This document shows positions 24,751 to 33,988 of a stretch of 64,000 nucleotides of DNA, one piece after another; within the stretch, counting starts at the first letter, position 1, and every line of letters starts with the position of its first letter. Location: NCBI RefSeq assembly GCF_006716695.1, contig NZ_VFPN01000002.1, positions 248,001 through 312,000 on the forward strand. The letters are read 5' to 3'. A program made the translations under genes and the position numbers. A model generated the notes under the pieces. The model did not search any database. It was not told the origin of the DNA and saw only the letters and a program-made list of their open reading frames with translations. Origin of the DNA: Klugiella xanthotipulae (GTDB lineage: Bacteria > Actinomycetota > Actinomycetes > Actinomycetales > Microbacteriaceae).

Positions 24751-25650
24751 ATGTCTACCACACCGGAGCCGACGACCGAATTTTTCTTCCTGCCGGGCGA
24801 CGCCGAACGCGTTGGTGCGGCGAGCATCCCGGCCGTGCGCCGCACCAGCCACGGACCCGCGGGCGCCACGCTCAGCGCCCTGCGTTACGGTACCGAACCG
24901 ACAACCGTCACTCTCCTACACGGTGCAGGCCTCAACGCCCACACCTTCGACCCCACCGTGCTAGCCCTCGGCGAACCCGCGCTCAGCATTGACCTGCCGG
25001 GACACGGCGAGTCGGCCTGGCGTGTGGACGCCGACTACCGGCCCCAGACGATTGCGGCCCCCGTCGCGGCGCTCATAACCAGCGCAGTGAGCCGTCCGCA
25101 GACGCTTGTCGGCCAGTCGCTCGGCGGACTGACAGCCGCGGTCATCGCGGCCGAGCATCCCGAACTTGTTAACCACCTCGTGATCGTGGACGTGACGCCA
25201 GGAATCACACCCGATACCGGGTCGGCCGCCGTGCGCGAGTTCATCTCGGGGCAGCGAGACTTTGCCACGCGCGACGAGATCGTGGAGCGGGCCGTGCGCT
25301 TCGGCATCGGCGAAGACCGGGCGGCCCTGAAACGTGGGGTGTTCCTCAACACGCGGGTGCGCCCCGACGGTCGGTATGAGTTTCGGCACCACCTGGCCCA
25401 CCTCACCGGCAGCGAGGAGACATTCAGCACCGACTACACGGAGCTGTGGGATGATCTGGCCCGCATCCGCGTGCCCCTCACGCTCGTACGCGCCAGCAAC
25501 GGTTTTGTCACCGAAGCGGGGCTCGCCGAGTGGCGCGAGCGCCTGCCCCAGGCCCGCGTGGTTGAGGTCGCAGCCGGACACAACGTGCACGACTACGCGC
25601 CCGTGGAACTGGCCCGCATCATCCGTGAAGCCCGCGCATCCCTCGGCTAG
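24751..25650 (+). CDS. Alpha/beta hydrolase
   Basis: A 299-residue alpha/beta hydrolase. The oxyanion motif is LHGAG (56-60), DLPGHGES is at 81-88, the nucleophile S123 lies in GQSLGG, and H277 in AAGHNVHDY is the catalytic histidine. The general form fits esterases or proline-iminopeptidase-like enzymes; substrate unknown. Its TAG stop overlaps the stop of the convergent tyrosine phosphatase on the palindrome CTAG. Confidence 0.85.
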   Translation: MSTTPEPTTEFFFLPGDAERVGAASIPAVRRTSHGPAGATLSALRYGTEPTTVTLLHGAGLNAHTFDPTVLALGEPALSIDLPGHGESAWRVDADYRPQTIAAPVAALITSAVSRPQTLVGQSLGGLTAAVIAAEHPELVNHLVIVDVTPGITPDTGSAAVREFISGQRDFATRDEIVERAVRFGIGEDRAALKRGVFLNTRVRPDGRYEFRHHLAHLTGSEETFSTDYTELWDDLARIRVPLTLVRASNGFVTEAGLAEWRERLPQARVVEVAAGHNVHDYAPVELARIIREARASLG

Positions 25651-26393
25651 AGGGGATCGTTGAGGATCACCCGCCGCAGGGTGGCCAGCTCGTCCTCGGT
25701 GAGACCCCCGCTGAGCAGGTAATTGGCGGCTGAACCGCAGGTGACCTCGACATGGGCGAGCGTATCGGCGATCACCCGGCGGGGGCTCTCCCCGACGAGG
25801 GCGCGCAACGCGGGGGTAATCGGTAAGCCCATCCGGGTGACCATCGCCAGGTGCCGGTCCAGCCACTCACCGGCCAGGTTGTCCTGGGTGAGTGAATAGT
25901 CGTCAATGATGTCGTCGCGGTCAACCCCCGCGGCCGCGAGCGCGAGCGCGATCACAATTCCCGTGCGGTCCTTACCCGCCGTACAGTGCACGAGGACGGG
26001 GGCGTTCTGGGCCTGCGAGAGGAGTCGCACGGCGGCGGCGTACTCCTCGGCAAACCCGTCGATCAGGGCGCGGTAAAACTCGATGAGCGTGATGTTGGGG
26101 CCGGAAAGGACACTGCCGACCCCCTGAAAGATGGGCGAGGAGACGGTCGCAAAGGTGAGGCCACCGGTACGACTGGGCGCAACGGTGCGCTCCTCATCGT
26201 CGCGCAGATCAATCACAGTCCTGATCCCCAATCGGGCCAACTGCTCGCGGCCCGTCTCGGTGAGGTGATGCAGCCCATCCGACCGATACAGGGTGCCCCA
26301 TCGGGTGCTCGTACCGCTGGCACGCAGCCCGCCAATATCACGAAGGTTATAGAGCCCGTCAATCGAAATGGAGCGCCGCGCAACATCAGTCAT
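25647..26393 (-). CDS. Tyrosine-specific protein phosphatase
   Basis: A 248-residue phosphatase of the actinobacterial/mycobacterial PtpB-like group. The signature P-loop HCTAGKDRTG is at 136-145 with nucleophile C137 and R143. The N-terminal NLRDIGGL and IDLRDDEE boxes are typical. A secreted PtpB-like role is not implied since no signal peptide is present. The start is placed at ATG 26393 (ATG 26402 also possible), leaving about 70 bases to the divergent amidase. Confidence 0.9.
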   Translation of the reverse strand: MTDVARRSISIDGLYNLRDIGGLRASGTSTRWGTLYRSDGLHHLTETGREQLARLGIRTVIDLRDDEERTVAPSRTGGLTFATVSSPIFQGVGSVLSGPNITLIEFYRALIDGFAEEYAAAVRLLSQAQNAPVLVHCTAGKDRTGIVIALALAAAGVDRDDIIDDYSLTQDNLAGEWLDRHLAMVTRMGLPITPALRALVGESPRRVIADTLAHVEVTCGSAANYLLSGGLTEDELATLRRVILNDPL

Positions 26394-26461
26394 AATTGCC
26401 ATTCTGTCAGGTATTTTAGACCGGGAAAAGCCTCGGGGCTGCAATCGCGTAGCATCACAGC

Positions 26462-27862
26462 ATGACCTTACATGGTGAGTTGAGCGCGAGTGGCCTGCGC
26501 AACGAATTGGCTGCCGGAAACGTGACCCCGCGCGAGGCGGCTGAACATTACCTGGCCGTGATTGACCGACTCAACCCGGAGTTGGGGGCATTCGTCACGG
26601 TGACGGCTGAGGCCGCGCTCGCCCGGGCCGACGCGCTACTGAGGGCGGGAATTCCCCGGGACGCAGGGACGCGGCCCCCGCTCTGGGGGATGCCCCTGGC
26701 CGATAAAGACCTCTGCGCCCGCGCAGGCATCCCCACGGGTCTCGGCTCGCGGTTGGGCGGCCAGATACCGGCGGTCTCTGATCCCCTCGTGCGCGACCTG
26801 GAGGCCGCGGGCTGTGTCAGTCTCGGCAAAACCAACACCCCGGAGTATGGTCTGTACGGCTACACCGAGAGCGCCGTCGCCCCGCCCGCCCGACACCCGG
26901 AAGCCCCTCACCTGGGCTCGGGCGGGTCAAGCGGTGGTGCCGCCACGGCGGTCGCCTCGGGGATGCTGCCCTGGGCTCCCGGCAGCGACGGCGGAGGTTC
27001 GGTACGCATCCCCGCCGCGGCCACAGGGCTCGTGGGGATCAAACCCACCCGGGGGCTCGTACCTGCCGACGCGGCCGCACCGCCCACACACACCGGTGTG
27101 GTCTCCGGGCCACTCGCCCACACGGTGGCCGGCGCCGCCCTCCTTCTCGACGGGATGAGGGGCGATACCCGCGAGCGCTACGGTGCGGCCCTGCGATCCG
27201 CACCGGGTCGCCTCCGCATCGCGGCAACCCGGAGCTCTGCCTGGGACGACGCCTACGAGATAACGCTCGACCCCGCCGCCGTGGCCGCCTATGAGGACGC
27301 CCTGGCAGCCCTCACCGCACTCGGTCACGACATCATCCAAGAAGAGTTCACCTACCCCCGCCTCGACTACGCGCACATCTTCACAACCGCCTGGCAGCGC
27401 TCGGCGGCGAGCCTTCCCGTGTCCACACCGAACGAGGAGGCGCGGCTCGAACCTGTCACCCGCGAATTGATGCACCGCGGTCGCGCGCTCAGCGCGGCAG
27501 AGAATGCCCGCAACGACGCAGACCTGGCCACATACGGCCGTTCACTGCGAGAGGCCGCTGCGCCCTACGATCTGGTACTCACCCCCGCCCTCGGCCAGAG
27601 CCCGCGGCCCGTCGGCTCCCACTCGGCGGATCCCGACACCAACTTTGCCCAGCAGGTGCGTTACTCGCCGTTTACCTCGGCGATCAACGTGGCCGGGATG
27701 CCCGCCATCACCCTGCCCGTCGGCCGGTACCGCGTCGAATTCACCGAGCGGGCACTGCCCATGAGCGTGCAGTTAGTCGGGGGCTTCGGACGGGATGCGC
27801 TGCTCCTCACCGCCGCGGCTCAGTTGAGCGAGGCCGTGGCCTGGACGCCCTCCGCCGTATAG
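26462..27862 (+). CDS. Amidase (amidase-signature family)
   Basis: A 466-residue amidase-signature enzyme. The Ser-cis-Ser-Lys triad is visible: K82 (PLADKDL), S156 (GGSSGG at 154-159) and nucleophile S180 in DGGGS, followed by GLVGIKPTRG. It hydrolyses an amide bond of unknown substrate; gatA membership is not supported because gatB/gatC do not accompany it. The last 43 bases overlap the convergent hypothetical gene. It faces the peptide transporter operon and could work on imported amides, but this is only inference from position. Confidence 0.9.
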   Translation: MTLHGELSASGLRNELAAGNVTPREAAEHYLAVIDRLNPELGAFVTVTAEAALARADALLRAGIPRDAGTRPPLWGMPLADKDLCARAGIPTGLGSRLGGQIPAVSDPLVRDLEAAGCVSLGKTNTPEYGLYGYTESAVAPPARHPEAPHLGSGGSSGGAATAVASGMLPWAPGSDGGGSVRIPAAATGLVGIKPTRGLVPADAAAPPTHTGVVSGPLAHTVAGAALLLDGMRGDTRERYGAALRSAPGRLRIAATRSSAWDDAYEITLDPAAVAAYEDALAALTALGHDIIQEEFTYPRLDYAHIFTTAWQRSAASLPVSTPNEEARLEPVTRELMHRGRALSAAENARNDADLATYGRSLREAAAPYDLVLTPALGQSPRPVGSHSADPDTNFAQQVRYSPFTSAINVAGMPAITLPVGRYRVEFTERALPMSVQLVGGFGRDALLLTAAAQLSEAVAWTPSAV

Positions 27863-28296
27863 GTGAGGGCCGCCAGGCGGAACGGCGGAAGTTCACGGGC
27901 GAGAATGGCCGCGGCATCCGCCCCGACCGTCATTACACCGCCGGTGATTGACGCGGCGACCGTGCCCACGAGATTACGGTTGGCAACCACCTCGGCAATC
28001 ACGATATTGACCGCGCCCAGCACCTCCCCGGCCGGGACACCGGCCGACTCGACGCTCATCGCGACCCGTACGCCCGTGGGAGCCGCCGGTGGTGCGTCCA
28101 CGGCGGGCCGCAGCACGAGGGTCACCCTACCAAAGAGTGCGGCCGCGAGAGCGACTTTAGTACCACCTCCCGGCACCTTGCGCAACAGCACATCCACGCG
28201 GTACACACCGTCCTCCTCGCGGAGGTTGACGAGGTAGTCGGGGAGGCGACGGGAGACGAGAGCGACGACCTCCGGGTGGGTGAGTGAGATATCCAA
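27820..28296 (-). CDS. Hypothetical protein at end of the transporter operon
   Basis: A 158-residue protein that I do not recognise. It has an early charged segment (RRLPDYLVNLREEDGVYRVDV) and later small-residue-rich regions; no signal peptide is seen. It starts eight bases after the stop of the transporter ATPase, so it belongs to that operon, and it overlaps the convergent amidase by 43 bases. It may be a small cytoplasmic binding or regulatory protein. Confidence that it is a real gene is moderate because of the overlap. Confidence 0.6.
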   Translation of the reverse strand: MDISLTHPEVVALVSRRLPDYLVNLREEDGVYRVDVLLRKVPGGGTKVALAAALFGRVTLVLRPAVDAPPAAPTGVRVAMSVESAGVPAGEVLGAVNIVIAEVVANRNLVGTVAASITGGVMTVGADAAAILARELPPFRLAALTYTAEGVQATASLN

Positions 28297-28304
28297 GATG
28301 AGAC

Positions 28305-29102
28305 CTAATCGTCGAAGGTGGGTACGGAGGCGAGAAGCTTACGGGTGTATGAGTGCTGGGGGTCGGCGAGGACACGCTCGACTCGGCCCGACTCCACCAC
28401 GGAGCCGTCGGTCATCACGTAGACGGTGTCGCTCATTCCCTGCACCAGGCCGATATCGTGCGAGACAATCACGAGCGTGAGGTCGAGCTCATGGCGCAGC
28501 TGGGTGAGCAGGTCAAGCACCTGGGCCCGCACGGTGACGTCGAGAGCGCTCACCGGCTCATCCCCCACGAGCACACGGGGCTTATGCGCAATCGCGCGGG
28601 CGAGGGCGATGCGCTGACGCTGACCGCCGGAGAATTCGTTGGGGTAGCGCTCCACACTGTCGCGCGTCAGACCCACCTGGTCGAGCACCTCGGCGACCCG
28701 GTCCTGATGGTTACCCGGGATGTCGAGGGCGCGCAGGGGCTCCGCAATGATCTGACCGGCGGTCATCCGCGGATCGAGAGACGCGTAGGGATCTTGGAAG
28801 ACGATGCCGCTCTCGCGGCGCAACCACAGCATCCGGCTGCGGGGTGTGCCGGTCACGAGTCGGCCGTCAAACGTGACGGTACCCCGCGTGGGGGTACCCA
28901 GACCGAGCAGGATGCGCACCAGGGTTGTCTTCCCCGAGCCGGATTCACCGATGACGGCCACCGACTCCCCCTCGTGCACCGTGAGCGAGACTTCCCGCAG
29001 CGCACTCCGCACCGGGCGGGGACCCCAGAGGGTAGCGCGGGGCAGACGGTAATCGCGGCAGATGCGATCGGCCACGATCAGCGGGGCGGCGGGATCGGTC
29101 AC
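28305..29102 (-). CDS. Peptide-type ABC transporter ATPase
   Basis: A 265-residue ATPase of the DppF/OppF type. Walker A is GESGSGKT near residue 52, the signature is FSGGQRQRIALARAIA near 162, and VLVGDEPVSALD near 182 carries Walker B. The ATG overlaps the stop of the upstream ATPase by four bases. It powers the importer together with the partner at 29099. The C-terminal sequence HSYTRKLLASVP is the family hallmark. Confidence 0.92.
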   Translation of the reverse strand: MTDPAAPLIVADRICRDYRLPRATLWGPRPVRSALREVSLTVHEGESVAVIGESGSGKTTLVRILLGLGTPTRGTVTFDGRLVTGTPRSRMLWLRRESGIVFQDPYASLDPRMTAGQIIAEPLRALDIPGNHQDRVAEVLDQVGLTRDSVERYPNEFSGGQRQRIALARAIAHKPRVLVGDEPVSALDVTVRAQVLDLLTQLRHELDLTLVIVSHDIGLVQGMSDTVYVMTDGSVVESGRVERVLADPQHSYTRKLLASVPTFDD

Positions 29103-29890
29103 GGGCGGGCCTCCGGTCGTTTCCAGGCGGTCGCGTGAGCCGCCGCCACGAGGGCTCTGGTACTCGGATGCTGCGGGTTGCGCAACACCGACGTCACGCT
29201 CCCCTGCTCCACCACGCGCCCCCCGTCGAGCACGATCATCCGGTCGGCGATCTGCCGGAGCACCGCCAGGTCGTGCGTAATAAAGATGAGGCTCGTGCCA
29301 CCCTCCTCGCTCAGCCGACGGAACAGGTCAAGGATCTCGGCCTGGACGGTCACATCAAGCGCCGTCGTGGGCTCGTCGGCAACGAGCAGATCGGGACCGG
29401 CCGCGATGGCCGCCGCGATGGCCGCACGCTGCCGCTGACCACCCGACACCTGATGCGGGTAGGCACGCACGATCGACTCTGGATTCGGCAGCCCCACGCG
29501 CGTGGCCAGGTCAATCGCCGCCTCCTGTGCCTGGGCACGGCTGAGGGTGTAGTGGATGCGCAGCGCCGCCGTCATCTGTGCGCCCAGCCGTCGCAGCGGG
29601 CTGAGTGCCGTCTGTGGCTCCTGGAACACGATGCCGATCTGATCACCGCGCACGGCCGCGAAGTCGCGGTCACGCAGGCCCACCAGCTCGCGATCCTGGT
29701 AGAGGATGCTGCCCGTCACGAGCGCCTCCTCCGGCAGCAGGCCGAGCAGGGCGAGCGCCGTCATCGACTTGCCCGATCCTGATTCGCCGATAATGCCGAA
29801 ACGCTGGCCGTCGGGCACCGAAAAACTGATATCGTCCACCACCAGGGTGCCTCCGATACTGATCGACAGGCCACTCACCACCAGACTCAT
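29099..29890 (-). CDS. Peptide-type ABC transporter ATPase
   Basis: A 263-residue ATPase of the DppD/OppD type. Walker A is GESGSGKS near residue 34; the Q loop is FQEPQTAL; the signature is VSGGQRQRAAIAAAIA near 142, followed by LLVADEPTTALDVTVQ. It pairs with the DppF-like protein. Both ends overlap neighbours by four bases, so the operon is translated as a chain. Substrate cannot be deduced from the ATPase. Confidence 0.92.
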   Translation of the reverse strand: MSLVVSGLSISIGGTLVVDDISFSVPDGQRFGIIGESGSGKSMTALALLGLLPEEALVTGSILYQDRELVGLRDRDFAAVRGDQIGIVFQEPQTALSPLRRLGAQMTAALRIHYTLSRAQAQEAAIDLATRVGLPNPESIVRAYPHQVSGGQRQRAAIAAAIAAGPDLLVADEPTTALDVTVQAEILDLFRRLSEEGGTSLIFITHDLAVLRQIADRMIVLDGGRVVEQGSVTSVLRNPQHPSTRALVAAAHATAWKRPEARP

Positions 29891-30825
29891 CGCGGACCCA
29901 CCAGCGTTCGTAATTGACGCATCGCGCGGTTGGTACCGTCGTAGCGGGTGAGCTGCGGGTCAGTCACCTCACGCAGAGCGTCACCCAGCAGGTGAAAAGC
30001 GAGCACCGTGATGGTAACGGCCAGACCGGGCCACACGACGGCAAGCGGATAGGCGGTAACGTATTTCTGGGTTTCGGCGAGCATCCGCCCCCAGGAGGAG
30101 GACGCCGACGGTGCGCCGAAGCCCAGGAAGCTGAGACCGGCCTCGGCAAGAATCGACAACGCCGCGGTGAGCGACAGCTGCACAATAAACACGGGAGTTA
30201 CGCCGGGCAGGATGTGTCGCCACAGGATACCGGGCTTACTCACCCCGCAGGCGCGCGCGGCACGCACAAAGTCGGAACCGGCCACCTGCCGAATCTCGGG
30301 GCGCAGCACCCGGGCAATGTTGACGCCGTTACTGATACCAACGGCGACGATCACCACCGCGGTCGATCCGCCGAAACTCGCCGCGAGCATCATCGCAATC
30401 AGGAGCGTGGGAAACGCGATCAGCACGTCGATCAGTACCGCAATGGGCTCGCGCACAACACGGTAGCTGAACGTGCCCACCACCGCGAGAACCGTGCCAC
30501 ACACCGCAGCGAGCGCCGTGGCGACGGTGGCGACAACGACCGTCACGCGCGCACCGAGCATCAGGCGGGAGAGGGTGTCTCTGCCCACGGCATCCGTACC
30601 TAAGAGGTGCGCCCCAGAGGGGGCGAGCCAGCGCGCGTAGGCATCGGCCGAGGATGGATTGTAGGGGGTCCAGACGAAGGATACGGCGGCCGCGAGGCAA
30701 ACGATCGCGATAACACCGAGCGAGACGGCCCCCGTGGGGTGGCGCAGCAGGCGGATCACCCAACTACGGTGTCGCGGGGCGATGAACGGTGCCCGCTCCA
30801 TCGGAGCGGCGGAGGGGCGACTCAC
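29887..30825 (-). CDS. Peptide-type ABC transporter permease (DppC-like)
   Basis: A 312-residue inner-membrane permease with six helices expected. After a basic N-terminus (HRSWVIRLLRHPTG) comes the DppC-type first helix SLGVIAIVCLAAAVSFVW, then the HLLGTDAVGRDTLSRL loop and the EAA region (RAARACGVSKPGILWRHILPGV). It forms the channel with the DppB-like permease at 30822. It overlaps both neighbours by four bases. Confidence 0.92.
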   Translation of the reverse strand: MSRPSAAPMERAPFIAPRHRSWVIRLLRHPTGAVSLGVIAIVCLAAAVSFVWTPYNPSSADAYARWLAPSGAHLLGTDAVGRDTLSRLMLGARVTVVVATVATALAAVCGTVLAVVGTFSYRVVREPIAVLIDVLIAFPTLLIAMMLAASFGGSTAVVIVAVGISNGVNIARVLRPEIRQVAGSDFVRAARACGVSKPGILWRHILPGVTPVFIVQLSLTAALSILAEAGLSFLGFGAPSASSSWGRMLAETQKYVTAYPLAVVWPGLAVTITVLAFHLLGDALREVTDPQLTRYDGTNRAMRQLRTLVGPR

Positions 30826-31787
30826 GCGTCTCTCACCGCCTCGTTGTCGAGCTGGCGAGGATCAATGATGCGGTGGGTGATGTCGATCACGGTGCCCACG
30901 ATGAGGATGATCGCCGTGATGACCAGCACCTCGCTCTGCACCTTGGACAGGTCACGGTTGCCCACATCAACCACAAGCATCCGGCCCACCCCCGGCAGGC
31001 TGAACAGCTGCTCGACCACAACAGCCCCGACCACGAGCGCGGCAATCTGGAGGCCGAGAATCGACACGAGCGAAAGTCCCACAACGGGCAGGCCGTGCGT
31101 GATGAGCGCCCGCGTTCGGGTGAGGCCGCGCGCGGCGGCCGTGCGCACGTGGTCGGCGCCGAGTGCGGACAGCGTGGCGCTGCGTACAAAGCGCAGCAGC
31201 ACGGCACCCTCGATTAGGCCAATCGTGAGCGCGGGTAGCAGCAGCGAGCGGAAGGCCCGGCCCGGGTCAGCCCACCCCGCCACGGGGAACCCCTGTGAGG
31301 GGAGAATATCGAGCCAGCCGGAGAAGATAGCGATCATCATCAGGCCGGCCCACACAACGGGCACGGCGGCAGCCGTAATCGACAGCACCGTGATCGCGCG
31401 GCCCACAACGCGACGGTGCCAGAGCGCGGCAAGAATACCCAGCGGAAACGCGATCAGCCCCCCGATGAACAGAGACAGCGCCGCGAGCGGAAACGTGACC
31501 TGTAGCTTCTGGGTGAGCTCGGTGGCCACGGGGGTGCCCGTAACCACGGAGGTGCCCAGGTCGAGGCGAAACAGGCCAGCCAGCCACTCGCCGTACTGGG
31601 CGAGTAGCGGGCGGTCCAGCCCCAGGGAGGTGCGGATGGCGGCCACGCGTTCCGGCGTGGCCTGCGTCCCCGCAATTACCTGGGCAACATCACCCGGCAG
31701 GATGCGCAGGGTGAGAAAAATCATCGCGCTCGCCACCAGCAACCCGATAAAGAGGTTCAGGAGACGAACGACAAGAAATCGGGTCAC
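30822..31787 (-). CDS. Peptide-type ABC transporter permease (DppB-like)
   Basis: A 321-residue permease. The start FLVVRLLNLFIGLLVASAMIFLTLRILPGD and the EAA loop (RTAAARGLTRTRALITHGLPVV) are the DppB/OppB pattern. The last part has DIGN-like VDVGNRDLSKVQ, then ITAIILIVGTVIDITHRIIDPR, the family's closing helix. It overlaps the binding-protein stop by four bases. Confidence 0.92.
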   Translation of the reverse strand: MTRFLVVRLLNLFIGLLVASAMIFLTLRILPGDVAQVIAGTQATPERVAAIRTSLGLDRPLLAQYGEWLAGLFRLDLGTSVVTGTPVATELTQKLQVTFPLAALSLFIGGLIAFPLGILAALWHRRVVGRAITVLSITAAAVPVVWAGLMMIAIFSGWLDILPSQGFPVAGWADPGRAFRSLLLPALTIGLIEGAVLLRFVRSATLSALGADHVRTAAARGLTRTRALITHGLPVVGLSLVSILGLQIAALVVGAVVVEQLFSLPGVGRMLVVDVGNRDLSKVQSEVLVITAIILIVGTVIDITHRIIDPRQLDNEAVRDA

Positions 31788-33373
31788 TCAGTAACTGTAA
31801 CGCCCGCGAGGTTGATTCGTGAGTTTGTCCCGGCCCGGGGGAAACCTGTCACGCGGTTGTTGATGGCGGATGTCGGGGTCCAGTTGTACAACCACTTGGC
31901 CGGCGCATCCTTCGCCACGAGCGTGGCAGCTTCCTGCAAGAGTTGGTCCTCCCGCTCGGGGCCGTCCGCGCGCAGCGACTTCTCGTAGAGGGCTGTAACC
32001 TCCGGATTGGTGTAGTTGAAGTAGTAGTCCGGGTTGGCGTAGTTACTGAAGTCGCGGGCTTCGGCGTGGTCAACGAAGCTGAGATCGTAGTCTTTGTTGG
32101 TGTAGACATCCTCAATCCACTTCGGGAACTCGACCTGGTTGAGCGTGAGCTTAACACCGACATCGGCCAGCTGCGAAACGAGCAACTCGGGCACGTCTGT
32201 ATCGTAGCTATTGGACAGCGTGAGCGTCACCGTGAGGTTCTCCTGTCCGGCCTCCGCGAGCAGCTTTTTGGCGTTCTCCGGGTTATACCCGTTGACCGAG
32301 GTGAGGTCCACATAACCAGGCTCAAGGGAGGTGATGGGGCTGCCCAGCGGCTTACCCGTATTCTCAATGGCCGCGATCAGCGCATCCTCGTCAATCGCCT
32401 GACTGAAGGCCTCGCGCACGCGCGGGTCATCAAACGGCGCACGGCCGCTGTTATAGGCAAGCGTGAAGACATCGGTGCCCTCAGCGTTGACGAGAGTAAA
32501 GTTCTCCTGGCCCTCGTACTGGCTGAGCAGGTTGGGGAGCACAGCCGTGTGCACGTCGATATCGCCACTCAGGGCCGCATTGAGGGCGGCATTGCCATCC
32601 TTGATGTAGCGGAAAACGACGGATTTCAGCGTCGCCGCGTCGCCCCAATAGCTGTCAACCCGGGTCAGGGTCACGCTGTCGCCCTGCTTCCAGGTGCCGA
32701 GCGTGTAGGGACCGGTGCCATTGGTTGCCGTGGCGTAGTCGATTGTTGCGGCCTGCTCGTAGATGAGACCGGCACGGCCGGCGAGCAACCAGAGCAGCTG
32801 CGCGTTGGGTTGGGAGAGCATCACCACAACCGTGGAGCCGTCGGGAGCCGTCACCGACGCGATATCAGCGAGGTCGGCGTTGGCTTTAAAATCGGCATTC
32901 GTACGGGTCTCGTTGAGCGACCACGCGACATCCTCCGCGGTCAGGGCCGCCCCGCTGTGGAAGGTGACCCCGTCGTTGAGTGTGAAGGTGTAGGTGAGGC
33001 TATCCTCCGACACCTCGTACGACTCAGCGAGCACCGGCTGAATCGAGAGGTCGGAGGTCAGACCCACGAGCCCCTGGTACACATTGTCGATCAGCACCTG
33101 GTCGAGGGCAACACCCGCGGTCTTCCGAATGTCAAGATTCGTGGGTTCCAGGGTGAGGCCCACCGTGAGGGTGCCGTTGGGATCAACCTTTCCAGTGCCC
33201 GACCCCCGAGGATCGACGGCTCCCCGCGTCATCTGACCGAGCAGGAAAGCACCACCAAAGATGGCGAGAGCGGCGATAATCGCTATGCCGCCGATGATGA
33301 TCTTGCGGTTGCTTCCCGTTTTTTTCTCGTAGGTCGGCTGGCCCGATCCGGCGGGCTTCTGCGGGTGGGACAT
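31784..33373 (-). CDS. Family 5 substrate-binding protein, membrane-anchored
   Basis: A 529-residue extracellular solute-binding protein, first gene of the importer operon. SBP_bac_5 landmarks are NLDIRKTAGVALDQVLIDNVYQGLVGL near residue 79 and VTFHSGAALTAEDVAWSLNETR near 135. The N-terminus is unusual: a polar, basic stretch of about 23 residues precedes one hydrophobic helix (IIIGGIAIIAALAIFGGAFLLG, about 25-46), with no lipobox cysteine, so it is probably held by an uncleaved helix, or cleaved by signal peptidase I. The ribosome binding site AGAGGATCACTG is good. The cargo may be a peptide, amino compound or metal-complex; unknown. Confidence 0.9.
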   Translation of the reverse strand: MSHPQKPAGSGQPTYEKKTGSNRKIIIGGIAIIAALAIFGGAFLLGQMTRGAVDPRGSGTGKVDPNGTLTVGLTLEPTNLDIRKTAGVALDQVLIDNVYQGLVGLTSDLSIQPVLAESYEVSEDSLTYTFTLNDGVTFHSGAALTAEDVAWSLNETRTNADFKANADLADIASVTAPDGSTVVVMLSQPNAQLLWLLAGRAGLIYEQAATIDYATATNGTGPYTLGTWKQGDSVTLTRVDSYWGDAATLKSVVFRYIKDGNAALNAALSGDIDVHTAVLPNLLSQYEGQENFTLVNAEGTDVFTLAYNSGRAPFDDPRVREAFSQAIDEDALIAAIENTGKPLGSPITSLEPGYVDLTSVNGYNPENAKKLLAEAGQENLTVTLTLSNSYDTDVPELLVSQLADVGVKLTLNQVEFPKWIEDVYTNKDYDLSFVDHAEARDFSNYANPDYYFNYTNPEVTALYEKSLRADGPEREDQLLQEAATLVAKDAPAKWLYNWTPTSAINNRVTGFPRAGTNSRINLAGVTVTE

Positions 33374-33525
33374 TCAGTGATCCTCTCCAGGACAACGGTG
33401 TGTGGCGAGCCCGAATGACCCGGCTGCCCGTGTGGGGCACCGCGAGGGCGCTCTACAGAGGGTAGAGCACAAAGCCGGACCGGCGTCAATTATGCGTCCA
33501 TTGATGACACAGTTCAACAGAATCG

Positions 33526-33927
33526 TTATATGAAAGCTGATTCAGAATCGGGGTGACCATCGTGTTCCCAATGCAGCTCCCGGGGCCGGGTCGCGGCGAA
33601 CCAGAGCAGACAGTCAACAAGCTCCGCCGGTGAGAGGGATGCGGGGTCAGGGAACGGAATATCGACCCCCGAGTCCAGGGTAGAGGTGAGCACAACCCGC
33701 CCCAGGACGGCGGGCACCCGCCCCGCCGAGGGCACGGCCGACACAACCACGAGGGCGGCCTCCTCCAACGAGGAACAGACGCTCTGCCGCCCCGTCGCCC
33801 CCGTGACGAGCCACGAATCGCCACACGTCGAGAGCCGGAACCGCGGCGCGCAGCGCGCGGACAGTTCGCGGGTGACGCGGGCTTTGATGCCCCGGAGGGT
33901 CACATGAGCGCTCAGAGGCGAAATCAC
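33526..33927 (-). CDS. Hypothetical protein
   Basis: Roughly 133 residues from GTG 33927 (GTG 33954 would add nine). No family recognised. Visible pieces are RLSTCGDSWLVTGATGRQSVCSSLEEA, which looks structured, a small hydrophobic run ALVVVSAVP, and the acidic/aromatic end (PAELVDCLLWFAATRPRELHWEHDG). It stands between the ABC operon and the short-chain dehydrogenases, 35 bases or more from the latter's stop. Coding status is supported by length and protein-like composition only. Confidence 0.5.
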   Translation of the reverse strand: MISPLSAHVTLRGIKARVTRELSARCAPRFRLSTCGDSWLVTGATGRQSVCSSLEEAALVVVSAVPSAGRVPAVLGRVVLTSTLDSGVDIPFPDPASLSPAELVDCLLWFAATRPRELHWEHDGHPDSESAFI

Positions 33928-33988
33928 GGACCCTCCGGGGCATCCTCCACACACGGTTTTTCCTGTTCGATAGATCGGTTGGGGTCGG

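Noticed and set aside
31943-33418. 491-codon plus-strand frame over the binding protein
   Set aside because: Antisense to a clear family 5 binding protein; composition is Val/Gly/Arg-rich and repetitive without a domain.
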